Origin: Eubacterium sp. 1001713B170207_170306_E7
GTDB taxonomy: Bacteria; Bacillota; Clostridia; Eubacteriales; Eubacteriaceae
Reading direction: 5' to 3'
NCBI RefSeq assembly: GCF_015547515.1
Contig: NZ_JADMVE010000001.1
Coordinates: forward strand, 310,406 to 374,405
DNA: 64,000 nucleotides
Part shown: positions 44,101-51,573 of the stretch, in pieces
How positions within the stretch are numbered: position 1 is the first letter of the stretch
Layout of the letters: each line of letters begins with the position of its first letter
Notes under the pieces: generated by a model
What the model was told of the DNA's origin: nothing
Databases searched by the model: none
Seen by the model: the letters and a program-made list of their open reading frames with translations, nothing else
Made by a program: the position numbers and the translations under genes

Positions 44101-44320
44101 AACGAAATTCATCTTTTAAGGTATAGAGGCCTGATTCAGCTGGTTTAAGCTTTTCGCCCAATTCCTCCCGCCACGCAGGATGGGTGAAGTCGCCGGTCCC
44201 CAGAATATCAATGCCTTTTCTTCTCGACCAGAGATCCAAGTGCTCTGGCGTGCATTCCTTGCTGGTGGCCCTTGAGTAGCGGGAATGTATATGTAAATCG
44301 GAAATAAACAAAATAGTCAC
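41114..44320 (-). CDS. Endonuclease Q-UvrD helicase fusion
   Basis: A 1068-residue DNA repair protein. Residues ~1-430 match endonuclease Q (COG1379): PHP metal motif DLHIHSRYSRATS, GTGDFTHPAW, SNSDAHSP, a Cys4 zinc finger CHLC ... CPVC near residue 273, and ASTGRSAASVKVQKDY. EndoQ nicks DNA 5' of deaminated bases. Residues ~455-1068 are a superfamily-1 UvrD/Rep helicase: AGPGTGKTKTLVSRI (~485), LLVDEFQDISPIQYELI (~660), GDPDQSIYGFRGSD, LMTLHGSKGLEFPIVFL and FVGMTRAKDELIL. The fusion would couple nicking at a damaged base to strand unwinding. Start is GTG 44320 with only a weak ribosome site. Confidence 0.92.
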   Translation of the reverse strand: MTILFISDLHIHSRYSRATSKECTPEHLDLWSRRKGIDILGTGDFTHPAWREELGEKLKPAESGLYTLKDEFRLKDDTAGVKADPRFVISGEISSIYKKNGKVRKVHSVILLPSLESAELFSKKLEAIGNIHSDGRPILGLDCHDLLEIMLETCPEAVYIPAHIWTPHFSLFGAFSGFDTIEECFEDLTPHIRALETGLSSDPPMNWRLSALDGYQLISNSDAHSPAKLGREANLMDIDLSYEGLAGAIQEGKGLAGTIEFFPEEGKYHYDGHRKCHLCLSPKEAEPYNGKCPVCGRKLTIGVSHRVEQLADRDEGFTLKNARPYESLVPLPEVIAASTGRSAASVKVQKDYMEMLQKLGPEFSILREAPIEEIKKAAGFLISEGINRLRKGEVERIPGYDGEYGKVKLIDDSELNALDGQVSLFASSELAQMSRKEKAAKQLPAAGKPEEPEAAQPPHPIMTESLNAEQLEAVITARRAIAVIAGPGTGKTKTLVSRILHLLNERRVKPTEITAVTFTNKAAAEMRERLEKELGKRAARQVNIGTFHSLCNKILKEHRESFTLADALETLETAEETIRHFGLTLSAKQFLKEVSLLKTGLSRESNVLSEAAFDYYGQQLKALSVLDFDDLLIETLAMLESEDKNSIRKNHYSFLLVDEFQDISPIQYELIKSWNRDGRELFVIGDPDQSIYGFRGSDARCFERLSADYPELQTIRLVHNYRSTPEIVTSACQVINQNGCLTREIQPFRPKGAPLKLVSAPSELSEGIFVAREINRLIGGIDMLDTETADNRQDSQTMRSFSDIAVLYRTHRQAEMLETCLKKEGIPYVITGRDDFLTDRSVRGTVCFFRTLLDPKDQLSLRLCLKLLWDLPEETADILIKAPDQIDASRCPYVYLKEKYQSKTKRTKPQKLLEDWAAELGLNENKAFTKFLDMTVFYKTLTEFMDTLTFGEEGDLKRSANKTYASDAVTLMTLHGSKGLEFPIVFLYGAKKGMMPLEVGKLSSDLQEERRLFFVGMTRAKDELILTTSSEPSPFLDELPEAMLKRQLAGKPLNPNEGKQISLTDLLS

Positions 44321-44490
44321 CTGTTTCTAATTAAGATAAGCTTAATTATAGCCTTTTTCCCCTGAATGTACAAGGGAGGTAAAACGGCCAGCCCAGAGCT
44401 TTTTTATATTGTCAGCTTTTATTCTTTCTAAGTAAATGTTATAATAGAATTAATCTGAGTGTAAACAATTAAGACAAACGATGAGGATAA

Positions 44491-47400
44491 ATGAAGGATA
44501 TGAATCCAATGGACAAACGAGAAAAATATAAAGACTATTTATTACAGATTGGTCAAGATTTATTAAAGCTGAAGCCTCTGCTGATCGACAATAAGACTTT
44601 AAAGGAAAGTGTCAGTTATCTGGCAGAATTTCTCAGGCGTTACTTTCCAATAAGCCAGCTGGCAGTTATGCAGATCTCCCGGGAAGGTGGCATAAAGGAA
44701 GGCGTTTTCTGGAAAGATGGCCAGGATAGGGCGCTCTGGACAGCTGTTATTCATAATGCTCTGGACAGGTGGCAGACTGTGGAGCGCGCGGCATGTGAGG
44801 CCGATAAACCGGAGACGGGCATCGAAAGCGCTTCTGCTTACGCGCTGTTTCCTGTCACCTGTGATGATGGGCTGGCAGGTGCGCTGCTGGTGCAGAAGCC
44901 GGAGCGGGCCGGCCGTTGGACAGATGAGGAGATCGTCCTGCTGGAATTAATGGTGTCCACGATCAGCGTGACGCTGATTAACCGCGCCCGTTATGAGGAG
45001 TACGCTCTCCAGGGCTATGTTTTCAATGAGCTGATGGACAATACCAGCACAAATATTTATGTCACAGATGTCGAGACCAATGAGATCCTTTTTATGAACA
45101 AGGCCATGCAGAAAACCTTTGGAGTTGACAAACCCGAGGGTAAAATCTGCTGGCAGGTGCTTCAGAAAGGAATGGACGGCCCTTGCCCCTTCTGTCCGGT
45201 ACCGGCTCTGCTGAGCAATGAGGATGAGCACCCGTCCATCACCTGGGAAGAAAAAAACACATTAACCGGTATAAACTATAAAAATTATGACAGCTTTATG
45301 CACTGGATAGACGGCCGGACCGTGCACTTCCAGCAATCCGTTGACAATACGCTGACCAGGCAGCTCGAGAGGGCCGCGGCCATTGACGAGCTGACCGATC
45401 TGCTGAACCGGAGAGCCGGGAAGCTGGCGCTGAGCCACACGCTGAGCCAGGCCAGGGCAGACAAAATCCGGGTGATTGTGGCCATGTACGACGTTAACGA
45501 CCTGAAGGAAGTCAATGACACCTACGGGCACGCAGAGGGGGATGTCTTGCTGAAGACCATTGCCAGAAGCATTAAAGCGTGCCTGGCGCCGCAGGATTAT
45601 ATCTTCAGACTGAGCGGCGATGAGTTTATCATTGTTTTCTGGGATACCAGCCTTGCCGCCTCCAAGAAAAAGATCCGGCATGCGAGAGAGCAGATACAGT
45701 CTTTCAGGAAGGAGCACCAAAAGCCCTATGAGATGGACTTCTGCTGTGGTTATGCAGAGGTCGAACCCCAGGACCGGAGGACGCTCACAGAGATTCTGAC
45801 AGGCGTCGACGAAAAGATGTACGAGAAGAAGCGGCTGTTCCATATCCGGAAGGCGGAAGAAAAGTATCGAAAAAATGGCGAAAAACAGAGCCGCGCCGAA
45901 GCCTTCAGCTATGATAAGGAGCATCTCTACGACGCGCTGGTCCAGAGTACGGATGACTATATTTATGTGTGTAATATGAAGACAAACACCTTCCGCTATC
46001 CAAAGGCCATGGTAGAGGAGTTTGATCTTCCCGGTGAGGTGATTGAGAATGCCGCAGCCGTCTGGGGCGCCCGGGTTCACGATCTGGATAAAAACGCCTT
46101 TCTTGAATCGAACCAGGAAATAACCGATGGCAGAACAGACTGCCACAGCGTCGAGTACCGTGCCCGGAACCGGAAGGGCGAGTGGGTCTGGATGCGGTGT
46201 AGGGGCCATCTGGAACGTGACGAGACCGGAGAGCCGACCCTTTTTGCCGGTATTATTACTAATTTGGGCAAGAAAAATAAAATAGACCACCTGACCGGGC
46301 TTTTCAATAAATTTGAGTTCGAGGAGGAGGTTGAGCGGCTGATCCGTTCAGAACCAGAGCAGCCCATCGGCATCATGGTTTTGGGAATGGACGAGTTTAA
46401 GCGTATTAACGATCTCTATAACCGCAGCTTTGGCGATGAGGTTATAAGAATCACCTCTCAGAAAATTCAGACCTTCCTGCCGCCAGATGCCACAGTCTAC
46501 CGGATGGACGGCGATGAGTTTGGCATTATTCTCAGAGATGCGACCGTAGCGGGCCTAAAGCGCATTTATGCAAAAATTTATCAGGCTGTCAACCATCAGC
46601 AGGAGTTTAACGGCAAGAAATTTTACTGTACGCTTTCCGCGGGCTGCACCCTTTATCCGCAGGACGGCGAAACCTATCTGGATTTAATCAAATACGCGGG
46701 CTATTCGCTGGAATACGCTAAAAGCAAGGGTAAAAACCAGATCGCCTTTTTCACGAAGGACATTTTAACCGGGAAAACCCGCCAGCTTGATTTGACCGAG
46801 CTGCTGCGTGAAAGCGCGGAGCATCAGTTTGAGGGCTTTGAGGTGTATTACCAGCTTCAGGTCAATGCAGCGGCCAGAAAGCTCAAGGGGGCCGAAGCGC
46901 TGGCGCGCTGGAAATGTGAAAAGTATGGGCAGATACCACCAGATCAGTTTATCCCTATTCTGGAGGAAAGCGGCCTTATTATTCCGGTGGGAAAATGGAT
47001 CTTTGAACAGGCGGTTGAGGCCTGTGCCCGCTGGATTGAAAAAGATCCGGATTTTGTCATCAGTATTAACCTGTCCTATGTTCAGCTTGAGGATGCCGGG
47101 TTCATTGATTTTATGGAGCGAACCGTGTTAAACAGCGGTGTTCCGCCGGCGAATGTGGTGGTGGAGATGACAGAAAGCTATATCGCCTCAAATATAGACC
47201 GGATCGAGGGGGTCTTTGAACGAATCCGAAGCTTTGGTATGAAAATCGCCATGGATGATTTTGGAACGGGCTACTCCTCACTGGGCATTCTGAAAAAAAT
47301 TCCGGCGGATATCGTGAAAATTGACCGGATCTTCGTAAAAGATGTTCAGACAAGCCATTTTGATCTGACGTTTATCAAATTCATTGTTGAGCTGTGCCAT

Positions 47401-47547
47401 GATGTGGGCATTGAGGTCTGCCTGGAGGGTGTGGAGACAGAAGGTGAGTACAAAGCTGCAAAACCCCACGGTGTTGATTTTATTCAGGGATATCTTTTTG
47501 GAAGACCGGTGCCGGATATTACTTTTGAAGAACAAAATTTTAATTAA
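44491..47547 (+). CDS. c-di-GMP turnover protein: GAF-PAS-GGDEF-PAS-GGDEF-EAL
   Basis: A 1018-residue protein without clear membrane segments. In order: a GAF-like N-terminus (~20-180), PAS (~185-300) with a CPFCPVPA cysteine group, GGDEF-1 (~305-455) with LSGDEFIIVF near residue 375, a second PAS/PAC (~470-595), GGDEF-2 (~605-760) with MDGDEFGIIL near 673, and EAL (~770-1018). The EAL domain keeps its key motifs EALARW (~803), NLSYVQL, EMTES, DDFGTGYSSL (~922) and EGVETEGE, so it should be an active phosphodiesterase. Both cyclase motifs are variants (SGDEF, DGDEF) but plausible. The next gene is 11 bp downstream. Confidence 0.92.
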   Translation: MKDMNPMDKREKYKDYLLQIGQDLLKLKPLLIDNKTLKESVSYLAEFLRRYFPISQLAVMQISREGGIKEGVFWKDGQDRALWTAVIHNALDRWQTVERAACEADKPETGIESASAYALFPVTCDDGLAGALLVQKPERAGRWTDEEIVLLELMVSTISVTLINRARYEEYALQGYVFNELMDNTSTNIYVTDVETNEILFMNKAMQKTFGVDKPEGKICWQVLQKGMDGPCPFCPVPALLSNEDEHPSITWEEKNTLTGINYKNYDSFMHWIDGRTVHFQQSVDNTLTRQLERAAAIDELTDLLNRRAGKLALSHTLSQARADKIRVIVAMYDVNDLKEVNDTYGHAEGDVLLKTIARSIKACLAPQDYIFRLSGDEFIIVFWDTSLAASKKKIRHAREQIQSFRKEHQKPYEMDFCCGYAEVEPQDRRTLTEILTGVDEKMYEKKRLFHIRKAEEKYRKNGEKQSRAEAFSYDKEHLYDALVQSTDDYIYVCNMKTNTFRYPKAMVEEFDLPGEVIENAAAVWGARVHDLDKNAFLESNQEITDGRTDCHSVEYRARNRKGEWVWMRCRGHLERDETGEPTLFAGIITNLGKKNKIDHLTGLFNKFEFEEEVERLIRSEPEQPIGIMVLGMDEFKRINDLYNRSFGDEVIRITSQKIQTFLPPDATVYRMDGDEFGIILRDATVAGLKRIYAKIYQAVNHQQEFNGKKFYCTLSAGCTLYPQDGETYLDLIKYAGYSLEYAKSKGKNQIAFFTKDILTGKTRQLDLTELLRESAEHQFEGFEVYYQLQVNAAARKLKGAEALARWKCEKYGQIPPDQFIPILEESGLIIPVGKWIFEQAVEACARWIEKDPDFVISINLSYVQLEDAGFIDFMERTVLNSGVPPANVVVEMTESYIASNIDRIEGVFERIRSFGMKIAMDDFGTGYSSLGILKKIPADIVKIDRIFVKDVQTSHFDLTFIKFIVELCHDVGIEVCLEGVETEGEYKAAKPHGVDFIQGYLFGRPVPDITFEEQNFN

Positions 47548-47558
47548 GGAGCAGAAAA

Positions 47559-48074
47559 ATGGAAAACCAGGAAAAAAAGGATCAGATTTTCAGTTATGCG
47601 GTTGAAAACTTTAAAAGCGGCCTGAACTGTGCGGAGTGTGTTTACGATGCGCTGATCAGGGCAGGGGTGCTGGAGGTTGCGCCGGAAACAAGGGCGATGT
47701 GCACCGCTTTTGGCGGCGGCATCGGGCTGAGCGGTTATACCTGCGGGGCTTTATCCGGTGCGGTCATGGCAAACAGCGCCGTGTATGGCCGGCCAGACCC
47801 GTGGGCGGTGCCGGATGAGGAAAGAGGCCATGAAGTCGCTGCGAAGTATTACCGCCGTTACAACAAAATGGTTCATGATTTTGAGACAGCTAATGACGGT
47901 GTGCTCTGCAGGGAAATCTGTTCCAAATATGACGACTGGCACAGCAAAGACCGGAAAAAGGCCTGTCTCAAGCTTATTGGCGCCACGGCTGTGATGGCCT
48001 ATGAATATCTGCAGATGCCGCAGGAAGAAGCCTTTGAGCTGCCCTATGGCAAAAACATGGGAGAAATGAAGTAA
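47559..48074 (+). CDS. C_GCAxxG_C_C family redox protein
   Basis: A 171-residue protein of the C_GCAxxG_C_C family. SGLNCAECVYDALIRAG, the glycine-rich FGGGIGLSGYTCGALSGAVMANSAVYGR and later cysteines (LCREIC, KACLKLIG) form the family cysteine pattern, with the GCA written as CGA here. Members are assumed to be redox or metal-binding proteins of anaerobes, often fused or adjacent to electron-transfer partners. The function is not established. It lies 11 bp after the GGDEF/EAL gene behind AAGGAGCAG and ends at a strong terminator. Confidence 0.8.
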   Translation: MENQEKKDQIFSYAVENFKSGLNCAECVYDALIRAGVLEVAPETRAMCTAFGGGIGLSGYTCGALSGAVMANSAVYGRPDPWAVPDEERGHEVAAKYYRRYNKMVHDFETANDGVLCREICSKYDDWHSKDRKKACLKLIGATAVMAYEYLQMPQEEAFELPYGKNMGEMK

Positions 48075-48080
48075 AAAACG

Positions 48081-48138
48081 ACCGCGCTGCCGCTTAATTC
48101 TTGAAGAAGTCTTGAAGAAATGGCAGCGCGGTTTTATT
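48081..48138 (+). terminator. Terminator after the C_GCAxxG_C_C gene
   Basis: A perfect 11-bp stem ACCGCGCTGCC / GGCAGCGCGGT around a 30-base loop that itself has a TTGAAGAA repeat, then TTTATTG. Confidence 0.8.
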
Positions 48139-48178
48139 GTATAATAAATCTGATAAACTTATTGTTAAGGGGAGTATT

Positions 48179-49492
48179 ATGCATACACTAAAAAACACCG
48201 CACCAGTGGTCTGGATCATTATCGCTGTTTTGGTTCTGTGCGCGGGACTGGTTCTTATCTTTAACACAACGCTGGCCTGGAGCATTATCGAATGGAGCGT
48301 CGCAGCCCTGATTCTCGCAGTTGGGCTGATTTACCTGTTTTCGGTTTTTATCAGGACAACAGAGCAGAAATTAAAGGCCTTTGGGCTGGGGGTGCTTTGT
48401 GTTCTGGGCAGCGCCGCGCTGTTTGCCATGCCACGTTTAATCGGCGGCACCTTCGGACTGGTATCCGCTGTGCTGGCAGTTGTCATTGGCCTGCTGGTGC
48501 TGCTGAATGCTTTTAAGCTGCGCAGAGACGGTGCGGGCTGGATCGGGACCCTGATCACAGCGGCCGCCTACCTGGTCATCGGCTTCGCCATGTTTTTTGC
48601 GGAGGCGGGAGGGCGTCTGTTCAGCGTGCTGCTCGGCTTGTATCTGGTGGTCTTTTCTTTTAATATTTTTGGCGATGCCCTGGTTTCTTTGATGGGAAAC
48701 AACACCGCGGCTCAAAAATATAAACGGAAGGTCCGCGTGCCGCTGCCGGCTTTTATCGCTGCTTTTTTACCGATGAGAATGCTGAGGACTGTCAACCGTC
48801 TGGTCGAGGAAGATCCTGACGAGCTGCTGCTGGTACAGGAGCCGGCGCAGCGCCATGAGCCGGATATGGAAATCTATATTCATACGCGCGAGGGCCTGAT
48901 CCCGGGTATGGGGCACGTGGACATCGCGGTTGGCGATCAGGTATACACCTACGGGAACTATGATGACGCTACCTGGAAGATGGGAGGCTTCTTCGCCGAT
49001 GGCGTAATGGTTGAGATGGACCGGGAGACGCACATACGCATGTCGCTGGAGGTTGAGAAAAAGGTTCTGATGGTTTACGGCCTCGCTTTGAAGCCAGAGC
49101 AGAAAAACGCCATATTGAAGCGCATCGCGGAATTAAAAGCCGATATGATCCCCTGGGAACCGCTGGCACTACAGGCAGAAAAGGGCGAAATCGAAGGAAA
49201 TCCGGAGGGCTATCAGGATGTGGCCAGCCAGACCTATCATAATTCAAAGGGACGTTTTTATAAATTTAAAAAGGGAAATCCCTTCAAAACCTATTATGCG
49301 GTAGGCACAAACTGCGTAAAGCTTGCGGACAGCATTGTCGGCCAGTCGGGGATCGACCTGTTAAGGGTAAATGGGATCATCACACCCGGCGCCTATCTGG
49401 ACTATCTCGACAGTCTGTACGAGCGTGGGGACTCCATTGTGGTAGCCCGGACGCTTTACCATCCCGAAAACAGTCCGGCCAATAAGGAATAA
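48179..49492 (+). CDS. HdeD-like membrane protein with C-terminal permuted papain-like domain
   Basis: A 437-residue protein. Residues ~8-180 hold about six hydrophobic helices with the look of HdeD/DUF308. The soluble rest (~200-437) resembles permuted papain/NlpC-P60-type folds (LRAT, YiiX, DUF4105): a candidate catalytic His in GMGHVDIAVGDQVYTYGNYD and a candidate Cys in YAVGTNCVKLADSIVG, in the His-then-Cys order of that group. That would make it a membrane-anchored cysteine hydrolase or acyltransferase acting on lipid or peptide. Assignment is by pattern only. Start ATG 48179 behind AAGGGGAG. Confidence 0.6.
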   Translation: MHTLKNTAPVVWIIIAVLVLCAGLVLIFNTTLAWSIIEWSVAALILAVGLIYLFSVFIRTTEQKLKAFGLGVLCVLGSAALFAMPRLIGGTFGLVSAVLAVVIGLLVLLNAFKLRRDGAGWIGTLITAAAYLVIGFAMFFAEAGGRLFSVLLGLYLVVFSFNIFGDALVSLMGNNTAAQKYKRKVRVPLPAFIAAFLPMRMLRTVNRLVEEDPDELLLVQEPAQRHEPDMEIYIHTREGLIPGMGHVDIAVGDQVYTYGNYDDATWKMGGFFADGVMVEMDRETHIRMSLEVEKKVLMVYGLALKPEQKNAILKRIAELKADMIPWEPLALQAEKGEIEGNPEGYQDVASQTYHNSKGRFYKFKKGNPFKTYYAVGTNCVKLADSIVGQSGIDLLRVNGIITPGAYLDYLDSLYERGDSIVVARTLYHPENSPANKE

Positions 49493-49493
49493 A

Positions 49494-49546
49494 GCAAAAC
49501 TCAAGATTTCAGGCCGTTTCCGGGCCTGGGTTTTGATTTATTTTCC
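49494..49546 (+). terminator. Terminator-like hairpin
   Basis: CAAAAC/GTTTTG outer and CAGGCC/GGCCTG inner stem parts between 49494 and 49535, with a T-rich stretch after. The next promoter overlaps it. Confidence 0.55.
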
Positions 49547-49581
49547 TTTATACGTTATAATAGCACTATTATAACGTATAA
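49533..49581 (+). promoter_or_regulatory. Promoter with perfect 34-bp palindromic operator
   Basis: TTGATT (49533-49538), a 17-bp spacer and TATAAT (49556-49561). A perfect inverted repeat with 16-bp arms (49548-49563 and 49566-49581, starting TTATACGTTATAATAG) and a 2-bp centre covers the -10 and the expected start site. It is a very strong candidate operator for the gene at 49595; the regulator is not adjacent. Confidence 0.8.
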
Positions 49582-49594
49582 GTGGGGAATAAAA

Positions 49595-50287
49595 ATGCAG
49601 TGGACTGAGAAGGATTATCGAAAAATGGACACCGCCATCAAAAAAGGATATGAATTTTTTTCAGAGAGCCCTGAAAAATCCGTTAACTACTGGTGGCAGG
49701 TATGGACTAAAATTAATAATTATAACCAGAAAAATGACAGCCGCAGCTTTTACGGCGTACTGGACGGCTGGTCCGGATGGGATACGTCGCCCGTTACATG
49801 GATGACTGATTTCGAGGACGCTTTCGTCAACTATGGACGGCTGGATCTGAGAATTACCTATTGTGAGACCATGCTGAGAAATTATGACGATATCAGCAAT
49901 GTCAGCCGCCGGATTATCAACAACGCCCTCGCCTCCGCATATCTGGAAAAGGGTGACCTGAAAAAGGGCGACGCTTTTTACAAAGAGCTGATGAAAAACA
50001 AGGAGAGCGATCTGACCGTATGGGTTGATTATGCCAAAACCTTCACAAATGGGATAAGGCATGAAACGGATTTTGAAAAGGCTGCTGGTATTTTGGAAGA
50101 AGGCGAAAAACGCCTGAAAAACCATGAGGTCAGCCCCATCGGCAGTAATGATCTTTACAGCGCTCTGGCCGACGCCTATGAGAAGCTGGACATGCCGGAC
50201 AAGGCGGACGCCGCCCGGTCAAAGATCCAAGGCGATGCGGCCAAGAAGGAATCCTTTTTTACAAGGCTTTTTAAAAAGAAAAAATAG
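49595..50287 (+). CDS. TPR-like helical protein of unknown function
   Basis: A 230-residue soluble protein. The N-terminal part is rich in Trp and Tyr (SVNYWWQVWTKINNY, GWSGWDTSPVTW). Residues ~60-215 form helix pairs like degenerate tetratricopeptide repeats (LDLRITYCETMLRNYDD, SAYLEKGDLKKGDAFYKELM, YSALADAYEKLDMPDKADAARSKI), and the tail is basic (FFTRLFKKKK). Such folds bind partner proteins. It is controlled by the palindromic promoter at 49533 and followed 10 bp later by a small gene, so the two form an operon. No family name is recognised. Confidence 0.7.
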   Translation: MQWTEKDYRKMDTAIKKGYEFFSESPEKSVNYWWQVWTKINNYNQKNDSRSFYGVLDGWSGWDTSPVTWMTDFEDAFVNYGRLDLRITYCETMLRNYDDISNVSRRIINNALASAYLEKGDLKKGDAFYKELMKNKESDLTVWVDYAKTFTNGIRHETDFEKAAGILEEGEKRLKNHEVSPIGSNDLYSALADAYEKLDMPDKADAARSKIQGDAAKKESFFTRLFKKKK

Positions 50288-50297
50288 GAGAACTAAA

Positions 50298-50507
50298 ATG
50301 ACAGAAGAACGATTCAAAGAAATATTAGATGCCTTTTTGGGCGATCCTGATTTAATGGCGAATGTCAATGTGGCGCCGACCTTTGAGGCCGGCTACGAGC
50401 TGGTGGCTGAAAAAATGCCGGGCTTAAGCCTTGAGGAGTTTACAGAAGCCATGAACATGCTCCGTCAGGTGATGCTGGCAAACGCAGGCAATACCAACGT
50501 GCAGTAA
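50298..50507 (+). CDS. Small protein of unknown function
   Basis: A 69-residue soluble protein behind ATAGGAGAAC. The sequence FKEILDAFLGDPDLMANVNVAPTFEAGYELVAEKMPGLSLEEFTEAMNML has a loose resemblance to the Nif11-type leader domain ('f...l..dp.l...l......e.v.lA.e.Gf.fs.eEl'), but there is no Gly-Gly-type cleavage site nor any RiPP enzyme nearby, so I do not call it that. It is second in the operon with the TPR-like gene and ends at a terminator. Confidence 0.65.
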   Translation: MTEERFKEILDAFLGDPDLMANVNVAPTFEAGYELVAEKMPGLSLEEFTEAMNMLRQVMLANAGNTNVQ

Positions 50508-50523
50508 TCTTTGAAAAATCAGG

Positions 50524-50553
50524 AGACCCTCGCTTACAATCGAGGGTCTTTTC
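50524..50553 (+). terminator. Terminator after the TPR-like operon
   Basis: A perfect 9-bp stem AGACCCTCG / CGAGGGTCT followed by TTTCC. Confidence 0.8.
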
Positions 50554-50575
50554 CATTAAAAAAGGAATAAAAAGA

Positions 50576-51427
50576 ATGAAACGAGGAGAAATGTTGTACG
50601 AAAGATTAATGAATTTTATCCGGCAGAGGCCAGAGGTTTACGCGCCGTGCACCTCAAAGTTTTGGGACGACCCGCACATTTCCAGGCAGATGCTCAAGGC
50701 TCATCTGGAGCCGGAGGTGGACTCTGCGTCCAGAAATCATCATTTTATCAAAACGTCGGCCGAATGGATCGCGGAGTTAAGGCAGCCCGAGGGGAGTAGT
50801 CTGCTGGACCTTGGCTGCGGACCAGGCCTGTACACCGATTTGTTTCACTCCAGCGGGTTCAAGGTTACAGGCATTGATTTTTCGCGCCGCTCCATTGATT
50901 ACGCGAAAGCTCAGGCGGCTTTAAAAGGGAAAAAGATCGAATATCTGTATCAAAATTATCTGGAGATTGATTATGCAGATGCCTTTGACGTGATTACGCT
51001 CATCTATTGTGACTACGGGGTTTTATGTCCAGCGGACCGGGGGCTGCTGCTGCAAAAGGTAAAAAGGGCGCTAAAGCCCGGTGGACTCTTTATAGTGGAT
51101 GGGTTTACAGAAAAATTCTGGCAGGAGGTGCCTGTAAAGCAGGAGATATCTTATGAGGATGGCGGGTTCTGGTCACCAGATGCTTACGCGTGCCTGAGCA
51201 GAAATATGCATTATCCCAAAACCAAAAACACACTGGAGCAGAGTATTATCATCACAGATGATGCGTGCCAGTGCTTTAATATCTGGAATCAGATTTTTAC
51301 AAGAGCTTCGATGGAAAATGAGCTGAGACGCGCGGGGGTTGACACGGTTATGTTTTTTGACGACGTATGTGGAAAGCCATTGTCGGAGGTCAGCAAAACA
51401 CTCTGCGCAGTGGCCCGGACAGCGTGA
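50576..51427 (+). CDS. Class I SAM-dependent methyltransferase
   Basis: A 283-residue cytoplasmic methyltransferase with a Rossmann core in residues ~55-190: motif I LLDLGCGPGLYTDLF, the acidic ribose-binding GIDFSRRSIDYAKAQ, motif II-like DVITLIYCDYG and KRALKPGGLFIVD. The N- and C-terminal extensions carry no recognised substrate domain. The substrate is unknown. The start follows AAAGGAATAAAAAG and the gene stands alone between two terminators. Confidence 0.85.
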   Translation: MKRGEMLYERLMNFIRQRPEVYAPCTSKFWDDPHISRQMLKAHLEPEVDSASRNHHFIKTSAEWIAELRQPEGSSLLDLGCGPGLYTDLFHSSGFKVTGIDFSRRSIDYAKAQAALKGKKIEYLYQNYLEIDYADAFDVITLIYCDYGVLCPADRGLLLQKVKRALKPGGLFIVDGFTEKFWQEVPVKQEISYEDGGFWSPDAYACLSRNMHYPKTKNTLEQSIIITDDACQCFNIWNQIFTRASMENELRRAGVDTVMFFDDVCGKPLSEVSKTLCAVARTA

Positions 51428-51434
51428 TTTTTTA

Positions 51435-51466
51435 AGAGATGAGTGAAACACCTCGTCTCTTTTTTA
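51435..51466 (+). terminator. Terminator after the methyltransferase
   Basis: The stem AGAGATGAG / CTCGTCTCT (one G-T pair) then TTTTTT. Confidence 0.8.
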
Positions 51467-51573
51467 TTACAGAGAAGCCGGTGTGAAGAAAACTTTAGGT
51501 TGATGGGGTTTTCGCGCTTCGGGTAAAATGTTATAATCGAGGACAGTGAGTTCAGAATAAAGGAGACAGTAAG

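Noticed and set aside
45262-46290. 342-codon minus-strand frame inside the GGDEF/EAL gene
   Set aside because: It is a shadow of the real gene, with no recognisable domain.
50298-50507. Nif11-type RiPP precursor
   Set aside because: Only a loose helical similarity; no leader cleavage motif, no Cys/Ser/Thr-rich core and no modifying enzyme or exporter nearby.
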